From the NCBI GenBank assembly GCA_965221485.1, contig OZ244893.1, positions 3,286,001-3,350,000 on the forward strand: a stretch of 64,000 nt of DNA, read 5' to 3'. The notes beneath the pieces were generated by a model. That model was not told the origin of the DNA. It did no database searches and saw only the letters and a program-made list of their open reading frames with translations. Shown here in pieces: positions 8,617 through 16,548 of the stretch (position 1 is the stretch's first letter; each line of letters begins with the position of its first letter). This DNA comes from JAJEBT01 sp965221485. Lineage in GTDB: Bacteria > Pseudomonadota > Alphaproteobacteria > MPNO01 > UBA830. The position numbers and the translations under genes were made by a program.

Positions 8617-9476
8617 GGGCGCGCTCCTGCTGCAGCCGCTTCGATGTCCGGCGCTGCCTGTGCTGCCCAGTCCCAGGCCGCCATCAGGCGCTCGTGCCTT
8701 CGGGCGACCAGGTCCCGGGTCCCGGGGTGGGGGAAAACATGGAGCTGGTTGTCGCGGATCGCGCGCAACGTCCAGTAACCGACCTCTATGGGCGTCATGC
8801 CCGCCTTCAGGGCGGCTACGAGTTCGGCAGCCGGATCCTGCCTGAAAGTGCCGCCGAAACGCGCTGGCCGGTTCCGCCCGACCTCGTGGATCGCGGTGTC
8901 GACGGCGGCCGGGCAAAGGATCGAGACGCCAATGTTCCGGTCGGCGAGATCGTCGGCCAGGGCCTCGGACAGGCCGGCGACGGCGAATTTCGATGTGGTG
9001 TAGACACCGTAGCGCCAGCCAGGCATGACATGATATCCGCCGATCGAGGCCGTGTTGACGATGTGGCCATCCTCGCCGTGGGCCAGCATCGCTGGCAGGA
9101 ATGCCTGCAGCCCGTTGACGACGCCCATCAGGTTGACGCCGATCACCCAGTCCCAGTCCGCGTCGGGTACCCGGTCCAACGGCACACCGGCGTAGCCGAC
9201 GCCGGCATTGTTGCAGAGGATATGCACCATTGGGAAAGCGTCGGCGACCTGTGTTGCTGCCCGCTTCATTGCATCCCGGTCGGAGACATCGGCGACGAAG
9301 CAGCGGATATCGACGCCGCTTTGGTCAAGGCAGCCGGCGGCTTGATGCAGCTTTTCCTCCTCCAGGTCGAGCAAGGCGAGGTTTATGCCGGCCTCGGCAA
9401 AGGTTGCGGCCATCCCCGCGCCGATGCCGGAGGCAGCACCCGTGATGACGGCGGTCCTGCCCGAAAGGTCGTCCAA
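8613..9476 (-). CDS. SDR-family oxidoreductase, first gene of the catabolic operon
   Basis: 287-residue SDR. TGAASGIG is at 12-19, NNAG is present, and the active site has Ser in NTASIGG and YTTSK. The C-terminal third is longer than in minimal SDRs and carries a VGRNRPARFGG segment, suggesting a distinct subfamily. The start is TTG at 9476, with a strong GGAGG nine bases upstream; an upstream in-frame ATG at 9548 would add 24 residues unlike the family. Its stop overlaps the next SDR start by four bases. The divergent TAXI receptor begins 500 bases away, so transport and catabolism may share control. Confidence 0.9.
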   Translation of the reverse strand: MDDLSGRTAVITGAASGIGAGMAATFAEAGINLALLDLEEEKLHQAAGCLDQSGVDIRCFVADVSDRDAMKRAATQVADAFPMVHILCNNAGVGYAGVPLDRVPDADWDWVIGVNLMGVVNGLQAFLPAMLAHGEDGHIVNTASIGGYHVMPGWRYGVYTTSKFAVAGLSEALADDLADRNIGVSILCPAAVDTAIHEVGRNRPARFGGTFRQDPAAELVAALKAGMTPIEVGYWTLRAIRDNQLHVFPHPGTRDLVARRHERLMAAWDWAAQAAPDIEAAAAGARP

Positions 9477-9978
9477 GGCGGCAATCCTCCGCTGGCCTGC
9501 CGCACGGGCCGCACCCGGCGGTCCGTCACCGGGAACGGCTGGCAGCAATCACACCATAATGTTACTATCAAAAGATGGACGTACCGGCCAGTGCGAAGTT
9601 CGTCAGTCGGTGCAAGGGCGGGGTTCGTGGACAGTATGCACGACTGGATCGGCCTTTTGCTCCGCAACTTGTATCAGAACCCGGACTTCCGGACAAAGCT
9701 GGTCCTGCACCGCGCCCTTGAGCCCGGATCTGAACGTCATGATCGGGCGCATGAATGAGAACGGCCTGGTCGAGTATGCGGGAAAGACGGCGGACCTGCG
9801 GTGGCCGGCTGCGCTCCGGCAGTTTCAGGTGCGGCGTTCGTCCCGCCCGGCATCACCGGCAAGATTGCCTGGCCGGGCGAATACCGGTAGTGGTAGTGGA
9901 GAATGGATGACGTCTGGCACGGGGGCAGGCGCTTGCCGAACCCGGCCGGAACATAACAGCAGAGGAGGAACCCCGTCG
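9477..9978. promoter_or_regulatory. Divergent promoter region between catabolic operon and TRAP receptor
   Basis: About 500 bases without a supported gene, between oppositely oriented operons. An unusually AT-rich patch at about 9553-9577 lies 75-100 bases before the SDR operon and is the likeliest promoter site for it. Near 9845-9880 a broken palindrome (gcccggc ... gccgggc with an inner ccggcaa/ttgcctgg pair) lies 100-135 bases before the TRAP receptor and could be an operator or mRNA hairpin. No regulator gene is adjacent. Promoter hexamers cannot be assigned with confidence. Confidence 0.4.
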
Positions 9979-10938
9979 ATGAAACGCCTGGCCGTCAGCA
10001 TGGCCGCCCTGTCCCTTCTGGGCACGGGCGCGGCCTCCGCCCAAACCATAGGCTTTGCGACACTTCCACCCGGGGCGATCAACAATGTGCAGGCACAGGT
10101 GATCGCCAAGGTCGTTCAGGCGCACACCGATCTGAAAATCCGCGTAACACCTTATCGCGGCGGCGGTGCGGTGGCCGCCGCGGTCAACAGCAAGCGGGCC
10201 GAATTCGGCATTTCAGACTCGGTCGAGGTGACCGACGCGCTCACCGGCACGTACCGGTTCAAGGACCGGAAACACCCGAACCTGCGCGTGGCCTTCCGCG
10301 TGCTTTCCTTCCCGATCAGCATTTTCGTCCGTAAGGACTCGCCTATCAAGACCCTGAAGGACATGAAGGGGAAGCGATATGGCACGCGCTGGTCGGCCTT
10401 TCCCAACATGATCCCGCTCAGCAATGGCGTGCTGGCAACGGTTGGCCTGAGCCTGAACGATGTCGATGGCGTGCCGACGGCTAACATTATCCGTGGCGCC
10501 AACGACTTCAAGGCTGGCAAAACGGATGCTTTCGGCTTTGCCGTGGGTGCGCCGAAGGTTGCCGAGGTCAATTCCGCGGTCGGCGGCATCCGGGTGCTGG
10601 CCATAGACAATTCGCCCGCGGGCATCGCCCGTATGAAGGCCGTGCGCGAGGATTATTTCCCGCTGCTGGTCAAGCCCCATCCGCGCATGGTCGGCGTGCT
10701 CGAACCGACCTGGGTCCTGGGAACAGACCTCGTCATCTATTGCGGCGCCCATGTGCCGGATGAGGTCGTCTACAAATTTGTCAAGGCGGTCCATCCGAAC
10801 AAGAAGGAGCTGGCCCAGGGCCACCCCTCCTTCAACGGCTTCGGTCCCCGACAGATGGCCAAGTCGTATTCGGCGCTTAAATACCATTCGGGCGCGGCCG
10901 CATTCTACAGGGAGATCGGCATCTGGCCGGGCAAGTGA
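9979..10938 (+). CDS. TAXI-family TRAP transporter solute-binding protein
   Basis: 319-residue periplasmic receptor of the TAXI branch of TRAP transporters. A Sec signal peptide (MKRLAVSMAALSLLGTGAASAQ) occupies residues 1-22. The mature part has TAXI-like segments such as the YRGGGAVAAAVNS stretch and the GKRYGTRWS region after LKDMKGK. The ATG at 9979 follows a strong GAGGAGG. The stop codon overlaps the permease start as GTGA. TAXI receptors typically bind carboxylates such as glutamate or 2-oxoglutarate, but the substrate here is probably linked to the divergent SDR/Rieske operon, an inference from position only. Confidence 0.92.
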   Translation: MKRLAVSMAALSLLGTGAASAQTIGFATLPPGAINNVQAQVIAKVVQAHTDLKIRVTPYRGGGAVAAAVNSKRAEFGISDSVEVTDALTGTYRFKDRKHPNLRVAFRVLSFPISIFVRKDSPIKTLKDMKGKRYGTRWSAFPNMIPLSNGVLATVGLSLNDVDGVPTANIIRGANDFKAGKTDAFGFAVGAPKVAEVNSAVGGIRVLAIDNSPAGIARMKAVREDYFPLLVKPHPRMVGVLEPTWVLGTDLVIYCGAHVPDEVVYKFVKAVHPNKKELAQGHPSFNGFGPRQMAKSYSALKYHSGAAAFYREIGIWPGK

Positions 10939-13466
10939 TCCGGCCTGCCGATACTCATCCGGGGGAGCCGCCCCGGGCTTCGACAGAGACCCCGCCCCGG
11001 CTCCGAGCCGGGGCGGGCGCAGCGAACGGCGAAGAAGAAGGGCCGTCATCGTCCGATCCGGCACTGCGTTATGTCCGCCCGGTGCTGGCCGCGCTGCTCA
11101 CCTCAGGCTCGCTCGCCTGGTCGGCCGACCTGTATCGCGATATCGGGCTGGTACTGTTCCCGGAACAGTTCCTTTCCGGCATGCTGGGCCTCGCGCTTGC
11201 GCTGGTGTTCCTGCACTATCCGGCGCGGCGAGGCAGCGATCGGACCCGTGTCCCGGTGGCCGACCTGGCAGCGGCGGCGCTGGGCCTGGGTGCCGGAGCG
11301 TATGTCGCCGTCTGCTTCCCGGAACTCAGCGAGCGGCTGGATAGCGACCCGCTCGACGGGCTGATCGTTTCGGTCGTCTTTGTAGTACTGTGCATCGAAG
11401 GGCTGCGCCGTTCGGTCGGCAATTCGCTGACCATCGTCGTCGCCGTCTGTATCGCCTATTCTCTGGTCGGGCATCTGATGCCCGGCGCGCTGGAAACCCG
11501 GCAAATCGAGTTTCGGTCCTTTCTCACTTACCTGGCGCTTGATACCAGCGCCCTGCTCGGACTCGCCATGGTGGTGGGCACGACCGTCGTCATCACCTTC
11601 GTCTTTTTTGGTCAACTGCTGATGCGCTCCGGCGGCTCGCAGTTCTTCAGCGATATCTCGTTGGTGCTGATGGGCCGCTACCGGGGCGGATCGGCCAAGA
11701 TTTCGATCATCGCCTCCAGCTTGTTCGGCTCGGTATCGGGCGTTGCCGTCTCCAACATCGTCGCTACCGGCGTGGTGACGATCCCGATGATGAAGCGCTC
11801 CGGCTTTGCGCCGCGTTTCGCGGCTGCCGTCGAGGCCGTCGCCTCGACCGGTGGGCAGCTGATGCCTCCGGTAATGGGCGCCGTCGCCTTTCTGATGGCG
11901 GATTTCCTCGAACGGCCCTATCGGGACATCGTTATCGCCGCCCTGGTCCCGTCCCTGCTCTACTATGTGGGCCTTTTTATCCAGGCAGACCTTGAGGCAG
12001 CGAAGGCCGGAATTCGCCGGGTGCCGGCCGAGCTGATCCCGCGCACCGCAGCGGTGCTCGTGACCGGCTGGGTGTTCCTCATCCCCTTCGCCGCGCTGAT
12101 CTGGGCCCTGTTCACTCTCAACTGGGAGCCCGAGACGGCAGCGATGCTCGCGGCAGCCGCAGTCGTCCTCATTGCCTTTTGCCTGATCGCCGTCGGCCAT
12201 TTGCAAGGCCGGACCGGCGCCGCCTTTCCGGTCGACCGAGCCGTGCTGCGACTGGCAGCGCTGCTCGTCGCGCCTGTTCTTGCTGTGATCTGGGCCGCGC
12301 ACGCTGCCGCCGGCTTGTCGGTACTGATGGCCACGGTGCTGAGCGGCGCCGGGATTCTCTCTGGTTTCTTCGCCGCCGGGCTCGCCGCGATGACAGCGGC
12401 GGCCGGCGCCGCCGCGAGCCCGGCCGCCGCCCTCGCCGCTTTTCCCCGCTCGCTTCTGGTCCTGCTGGCCGCCGGGGCGCTGCCGGTCGCGGCGCCGCTT
12501 CTGCTGCTCACCGGGGGCGCCTGGAGTACGGGCTTTCTGCCGACAGGTTTCTCCATTTTCCTGACGCTGGCCGGGTTGGCGATCGCAGTGCGCACCGGTG
12601 CGGCGCGGCGGCAGACAAAGGGCAAGGCCCCATCCGGCCGGTTGCCGGGTGCGACCTTGCCTGCGGCGGTCTCCGGACTGCTTGAACTCCTGCGCCTTTC
12701 CCTGATCCGGACGGGCCTGTCGTCGCTCGATATCCTTATGATCGTTGCCGGGGCTGGTTTTATTATCGGTACTCTGCACATTACCGGTCTCGGCTTCGCG
12801 CTGACCGTGCTGTTGGTCGAATTCGGGGACGGCAGCCTGCTTCTGCTGCTTGTCATTGCCGCACTGCTCTGCATCATACTCGGCATGGGGATGCCGACGG
12901 CCGGCGTCTACATCCTGCTCGCGGTGCTGATCGCGCCGGCGCTCGCCGAGGTCGGCATTGATCCCCTGGCGGCTCACATGTTCATTCTGTATCTCGGGAT
13001 GATGTCGCTGATCACGCCGCCGGTTGCAGTGGCAGCTTTCTTTGCCGCGAGCATTGCCGGCGCACCGGCAATGAAAACCGGATGGACTTCGGTCCGCTTC
13101 GGCTGGACAGCTTTCGTGGTGCCGTTCCTGTTTGTCTTCTCGCCCAGCCTGCTTCTGCAAGGCCGGCCGCTCGATCTCGTCATCGATGTCGCCAGCGCCA
13201 TTGCCGGTGTCTGGATTCTCTCGGCGGCGATGATCGGATATCTGGTCCGTGAGACGCCCGGTGCGGTGCGGATGCTGATGGTCGTTGCCGGCATTGCCCT
13301 GCTGCTGCCGCGCGGCCTCGACGGGCCGATCGCCTGGGTCAATGCCGCCGGCCTCGCTCTCGCGCTGGCGATCGTAATCGGCGAACTGAGGCGCTGTCGC
13401 CGGTCCCGTACCGCCGCGCCGGCGGCTGTCGGCAGCTCTGCGGACGATCCCGACCGATTACCTTAG
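10935..13466 (+). CDS. TRAP transporter fused 4TM/12TM permease
   Basis: 843-residue inner-membrane permease combining the DctQ-like small and DctM-like large subunits, as is normal for TAXI systems. Many hydrophobic helices run from about residue 45 to the end. The family repeats are visible as GSVSGVAVSNIVATG with TGGQLMPP in the first half and GMGMPTAGVYILL with SLITPPVAVAAF in the second. The start is GTG at 10935, overlapping the receptor TGA. Its first 40 residues are hydrophilic, Ala/Gly/Pro-rich and unlike the family, partly because a GC hairpin (10991-11017) is encoded there; the true N terminus may be shorter, but no better start codon is visible. Confidence 0.93.
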   Translation: MIRPADTHPGEPPRASTETPPRLRAGAGAANGEEEGPSSSDPALRYVRPVLAALLTSGSLAWSADLYRDIGLVLFPEQFLSGMLGLALALVFLHYPARRGSDRTRVPVADLAAAALGLGAGAYVAVCFPELSERLDSDPLDGLIVSVVFVVLCIEGLRRSVGNSLTIVVAVCIAYSLVGHLMPGALETRQIEFRSFLTYLALDTSALLGLAMVVGTTVVITFVFFGQLLMRSGGSQFFSDISLVLMGRYRGGSAKISIIASSLFGSVSGVAVSNIVATGVVTIPMMKRSGFAPRFAAAVEAVASTGGQLMPPVMGAVAFLMADFLERPYRDIVIAALVPSLLYYVGLFIQADLEAAKAGIRRVPAELIPRTAAVLVTGWVFLIPFAALIWALFTLNWEPETAAMLAAAAVVLIAFCLIAVGHLQGRTGAAFPVDRAVLRLAALLVAPVLAVIWAAHAAAGLSVLMATVLSGAGILSGFFAAGLAAMTAAAGAAASPAAALAAFPRSLLVLLAAGALPVAAPLLLLTGGAWSTGFLPTGFSIFLTLAGLAIAVRTGAARRQTKGKAPSGRLPGATLPAAVSGLLELLRLSLIRTGLSSLDILMIVAGAGFIIGTLHITGLGFALTVLLVEFGDGSLLLLLVIAALLCIILGMGMPTAGVYILLAVLIAPALAEVGIDPLAAHMFILYLGMMSLITPPVAVAAFFAASIAGAPAMKTGWTSVRFGWTAFVVPFLFVFSPSLLLQGRPLDLVIDVASAIAGVWILSAAMIGYLVRETPGAVRMLMVVAGIALLLPRGLDGPIAWVNAAGLALALAIVIGELRRCRRSRTAAPAAVGSSADDPDRLP
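10991..11017 (+). promoter_or_regulatory. GC hairpin after the TRAP receptor gene
   Basis: Perfect inverted repeat of ten bases (cccgccccgg / ccggggcggg) with a seven-base loop (ctccgag), 53 bases after the receptor stop and inside the first codons of the permease frame. It has no T-run, so it may stabilise the upstream receptor message or damp permease expression rather than terminate. Similar hairpins follow two other receptor genes in this window. Confidence 0.55.
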
Positions 13467-13536
13467 CGGCCCCGCCTTCGAGCTTTCGCCGCGCTGCGGA
13501 TTGGTTTTGTGTCCGGGCTTGGTTCGCTGGTTCTGG

Positions 13537-13570
13537 CTGATGTCTTTCCGCATATTTCATCGAGATCCTG
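13537..13570 (+). repeat. Imperfect direct repeat, left copy
   Basis: 34 bases beginning ctgatgtctttccgca and ending tcatcgagatcctg. The right copy at 14674-14706 is 33 bases long with a few mismatches and one indel. Weaker similarity continues on both sides. The two copies bracket the XRE/NYN remnants, about 1.1 kb apart, in the same orientation. Confidence 0.75.
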
Positions 13571-13605
13571 GAAAACCGCCGAAAGGCCTCGGTAAATTCT
13601 CACCC

Positions 13606-13635
13606 GACCGCAAGGGCGGGCGCTCCCTTGCGGTC
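13606..13635. repeat. Perfect hairpin with CCGCAAGGG arms, left
   Basis: Inverted repeat gaccgcaaggg / cccttgcggtc with an eight-base loop (cgggcgct). The same arm sequence recurs in a hairpin at 14574-14595, on the other side of the XRE/NYN remnants. It may act as a terminator for the TRAP permease transcript, but no T-run follows on the plus strand. Confidence 0.65.
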
Positions 13636-13827
13636 GCTTCCGGAACGCGATCCGACCAGAGATGGCCGGCTTACGAAGAAGTTCATTGCGAATTGCCACC
13701 TGAGAAACAAAAGCGGCTTTCGTTGCCTCCATGATCATTGTGCCTGCCCCATCAAGTGCCACGGCAAGCACCCGGGCTGGGGGTACGCCATGCTTCGCGT
13801 GGAGTCGAAACCGGACCGGCGCTGCCG

Positions 13828-14148
13828 TCAATCCGCCATAGCCGCCCTGTCCAATTCGCGCTGGCTGATGTGAACCGTTACGCACAGACCGTCGTTCAGT
13901 GCGGCGATCATCCGCATCAGCCGGTCCAGCGTGAAGCCGCCGAGGTCGGCCTTCCGAATGCGTGCGAAGTCAGCGGTGGGGAAGCCGGTCATACCCGACG
14001 CCTTGCGCACGCTTAAGCCGCGCCTGTCAAGTTCCACTATAATCCGTGCCGCAAGACTGGCCTTGGCCTGCTTCAGGTCGGCGTCCGGCTCACCAAGGTC
14101 GCGAAACACATTTCCGCTCCCCACCACCAGTTCAGTTTCATCGCTCAT
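13828..14148 (-). CDS. XRE-family HTH protein, orphan HigA-2-like antitoxin
   Basis: 106-residue DNA-binding protein of the HTH_37/HigA-2 type. The N-terminal segment SGNVFRDLGEPDAD and helix-turn-helix region (about 30-85, ending GGFTLDRLMRMIAAL) are characteristic of antitoxins that normally sit directly behind a RelE/Gp49-like toxin gene and autorepress the pair. The ATG at 14148 has AGGGG upstream. No toxin gene is present; what precedes it is the end of a broken NYN-nuclease gene, 36 bases upstream. It is therefore an orphan that may have kept a regulatory role or may be decaying. The C-terminal tail after residue 90 is polar and of unknown role. Confidence 0.82.
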   Translation of the reverse strand: MSDETELVVGSGNVFRDLGEPDADLKQAKASLAARIIVELDRRGLSVRKASGMTGFPTADFARIRKADLGGFTLDRLMRMIAALNDGLCVTVHISQRELDRAAMAD

Positions 14149-14184
14149 ACGGAATCCCCTCCGACTCCTTGACCTTGACATTGC

Positions 14185-14531
14185 CTACCACCGTGGCGCC
14201 TTCCTGATCGTCGCGTCGGGAATCGGGTCCGGCAGTTGGGACCCACGCAGCGCGTTCGACCGGATATTCCTCGTGACGTGTCCGAAATATACCTCGACCT
14301 CGGGCCGATAGCGCTGAAGAGCACGGAGACAGACATCCTGCCGTCGCAGCTTCGACGGGTCCGCGGACGTGCTTGTGACACCCGAACCGTGACGCATTTG
14401 ACGCTCAGGATGGCGTGGTGGGGCTGAAGGACCGTTGTGAGCAGGCCGGGCAGATCCAGCCACTTCCAGGGTGTTCCGCTCAGCGCGTCATAGCAGAGAT
14501 TGAAACCGTCGACATAAACGGAGGTGCGCAT
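14185..14531 (-). pseudogene. NYN-domain (PIN-like) nuclease, frameshifted and internally deleted
   Basis: Remnant of a NYN-domain protein. From the ATG at 14531 the reading frame gives MRTSVYVDGFNLCYDAL and then KWLDLPGLLTTVL, the standard NYN start with the metal-binding Asp of VDGFN. Near 14375 the similarity jumps to another frame (SADPSKLRRQDVCLRAL, then VEVYFGHV). Directly after that follows what looks like the family's normal C terminus (LPDPIP and a final KAPRW) ending at 14185. About 100 residues of the catalytic core are missing. Both the frameshift and the deletion argue for a dead gene. Family identity is inferred from motifs without a search. Confidence 0.75.
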
Positions 14532-14573
14532 TTCCTGACCACGAAAAGCAAGGGCCCCCGAAGAGGCCCCGCG

Positions 14574-14595
14574 CCTTGCGGTCGAAACCGCAAGG
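14574..14595. repeat. Perfect hairpin with CCGCAAGG arms, right
   Basis: Inverted repeat ccttgcggt / accgcaagg with a four-base loop (cgaa; ttcg on the minus strand). It shares its arms with the hairpin at 13606-13635. It lies just upstream of the NYN remnant start, so it is outside that gene. Confidence 0.65.
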
Positions 14596-14673
14596 GGTGT
14601 AACGCCAATTTAGGCGCCGCCTCACGGAAATCAATACTTCCTGTTATTTGCCGGTTTCAGTCTCTGGATTTCG

Positions 14674-14706
14674 CTGATGTCTTCCCGCGGTTTCATCGAG
14701 ATCCTG
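14674..14706 (+). repeat. Imperfect direct repeat, right copy
   Basis: 33 bases beginning ctgatgtcttcccgcgg and ending tcatcgagatcctg, matching 13537-13570 apart from one indel and a few substitutions. Similarity extends weakly to the left of the core. Same orientation as the left copy. Confidence 0.75.
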
Positions 14707-15071
14707 AGAAGCGGTCGCAAGGTCCGCAACCACGAGACCTTGTGCGACAAGCGCCTGGTCGTGCAAATCCCGTTCCATCGCCTCCGTCACTGCGATGTCA
14801 AGGCCAGGGCGACGGTGCGTGCGGATCCTGACGGCATACCGGCGATCCTCCACAGGCCCATTAACATCAACAGAAGGGGTCAATCCGCGTACTTCCAGAC
14901 AGCCGTCCGCAGCAGCCCTGTTCTGCGCGGCGGCCATAGGATATCCTGAAGGGAGATTTGCCGGTTCCGTTCGAGAGGCATAAACGCGAGGGGAAGATCC
15001 CCCGCTTCGCGCGTCGGGATGATGAAACGGCTGGCTGTCCGAAAATGCGCAATGGAAGGGAGAGACCGGAT

Positions 15072-16052
15072 ATGAGGACAATGAAAAAGCGCCTGGCAGA
15101 TGCAGGACTGGTCATAGCCGTATCCGTCATGGCTGCCGGGGCCATAGGGGTGCCGGTGGCCGGCGTTGGTGCCGAAACGTTTCCGTCAAAACCGGTCACG
15201 CTGATGATCGGATTCCGGGCTGGCGGGGGTATGGATACAACCGCTTCGGTGTTGATACCCGAGCTGGAAAAGGCATTGGGACAACCGGTTGTAAAGGCGG
15301 TGCACCCGGGAGGAGGCGGGGCCAAGGCGGCTGCACTCCTCAAGCGGGCCAAGCCTGACGGATATACAATGGCGCTCGCGGCGACGGCGACCGTGGCTTT
15401 CAACCCGGTCTATCTCCCGGACAAGACGCCGTATCGCTGGACGGACTTTGACTATCTGGTGGGTCTTGTCGGATCCGGGGAAGCCGTGATGGCAAGGGCT
15501 GATGCGCCTTTCAATACATGGCAGGAAATGATCGCCCATGCCAGGGCCGGAAACTCCCTGACCTATTCGGGACAGACTCCGTTCGACCGCCTACTGATCC
15601 GTTATCTCAACATGAAGGAAGGCATCAAGATCCGTCACGTGCCGACCCGGGGCGGGGCCGAGGCCATCAAGAACATCCTCGGCGGACATACCGATCTGTC
15701 TTTCACGGGCGGCAATCACCTCCGTCATTACAAGGAAGGGAAAATCAAGTTTCTGGCCAGTCTTCGCCCGGAACGGCTCACGTCCGTGCCGGACGTTCCC
15801 AGCCTGGCCGAGTTGGGCTATCCCATTGATTTCGGCAACACGTTCTTCGTGATTGTTCCCAAGGGGACACCTGAGGGCGTAAAGAAAACCCTGTCCGCCG
15901 CCCTGGTAAAAGCGCGGGACTCGGGTCCGTTCGTAGAGTATATGAAACGGACACCGTACTTCCGGGCCGATGCCGATACGGATCAGGTGATTGCGTCGAT
16001 CAAGGCGCAGATGATGCGTAACCAGGAAATGATGAAACTCGTGAACCGGTAA
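15072..16052 (+). CDS. Tripartite tricarboxylate transporter receptor (TctC/Bug family)
   Basis: 326-residue periplasmic solute receptor of the TctC/Bug family. The N terminus has an Arg/Lys-rich start and a hydrophobic core ending near AGVGAET, a Sec signal of about 36 residues. Family blocks are PSKPVTLMIGFRAGGGMD, HPGGGGAKAAALL and the PDGYTMALAATAT region, and the C-terminal half has SVPDVPSLAELGY. The ATG at 15072 follows GGGAGAG. It heads a TctC-TctB-TctA operon continuing into DUF3604 and OYE genes. Bug receptors bind diverse carboxylates and aromatic acids, so the ligand is open. Confidence 0.92.
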   Translation: MRTMKKRLADAGLVIAVSVMAAGAIGVPVAGVGAETFPSKPVTLMIGFRAGGGMDTTASVLIPELEKALGQPVVKAVHPGGGGAKAAALLKRAKPDGYTMALAATATVAFNPVYLPDKTPYRWTDFDYLVGLVGSGEAVMARADAPFNTWQEMIAHARAGNSLTYSGQTPFDRLLIRYLNMKEGIKIRHVPTRGGAEAIKNILGGHTDLSFTGGNHLRHYKEGKIKFLASLRPERLTSVPDVPSLAELGYPIDFGNTFFVIVPKGTPEGVKKTLSAALVKARDSGPFVEYMKRTPYFRADADTDQVIASIKAQMMRNQEMMKLVNR

Positions 16053-16065
16053 GGCATGACCCGGG

Positions 16066-16548
16066 ATGGCATCCGCGGGCCGGGACGCGGCGGCGGCTCT
16101 GGTCAGTCTGATCGGAGCGATTCTTCTGATCTGGGTTGTCATTCCTGCAGAAACCATTCCGGGTGATGAGGGAGAACTGTCCCAGGCTTTCATGCCTTCG
16201 CTTGCGGCCGCAGTCATCTTGGTAACGGCCGTCGTAACTCTCTTCAGAACCTCCAGGAGAGGGTGGGAACCTCCGGATCACGATACAGGTTCCAGCGGGC
16301 TCACCCCGGAAGAAATGCCGGTTGATCGCATCTTCTGGGGGGTGCTCGCCGGTGCTCTGGTGATTTTCACTGTCGTTCTCTTCCTGATTGACAGGTTTGG
16401 CCACTTGCCCGGAAGCATGGCGGCCATCCTTTTCTTCGGCCTCGTCTTCAACCGCAGGGCGTGGATCGGCATCGCTGCTCTTGCGATTGCGTTTCCTGTG
16501 GTTGTTCATATTGCGGTCTTTCATGGGTTGGGCCTGTCCCTGCCATGA
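16066..16548 (+). CDS. TctB-family small permease subunit
   Basis: 160-residue membrane protein with four hydrophobic helices in the TctB pattern: about 10-28, 42-60, 91-109 and 117-155 (the last a closely spaced pair). It starts 13 bases after the TctC stop, and its own stop overlaps the TctA start as ATGA, the usual arrangement of tricarboxylate systems. The central hydrophilic loop (about 61-88) is acidic. Sequence conservation in this family is low; the identification rests on size, topology and position between TctC and TctA. Confidence 0.88.
   Translation: MASAGRDAAAALVSLIGAILLIWVVIPAETIPGDEGELSQAFMPSLAAAVILVTAVVTLFRTSRRGWEPPDHDTGSSGLTPEEMPVDRIFWGVLAGALVIFTVVLFLIDRFGHLPGSMAAILFFGLVFNRRAWIGIAALAIAFPVVVHIAVFHGLGLSLP

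Larger units (their letters stand above)
13467..13827. other. Intergenic region carrying the left copies of a repeat pair
   Basis: About 360 bases between the TRAP permease and the XRE gene. It holds the left direct-repeat copy at 13537-13570 and a perfect hairpin at 13606-13635. Open frames here are not convincing: none has a ribosome site and a recognisable domain. Confidence 0.5.
14532..15071. other. Intergenic region with the right repeat copies
   Basis: About 540 bases before the TctC gene. It contains the hairpin at 14574-14595, a smaller GGGCC/GGCCC hairpin just left of it (about 14552-14569), and the right direct-repeat copy at 14674-14706. The TctC promoter should be in the right part, where a gcgagggg/cccccgc stem occurs near 14985-15005. 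No gene is supported. Confidence 0.5.

Noticed and set aside
11103..13160. Very long open frame on the minus strand opposite the TRAP permease (about 685 codons)
   Set aside because: Its product is Arg/Gly/Gln-rich with no domain and lies wholly antisense to a clear permease; it is a consequence of high GC and codon bias.
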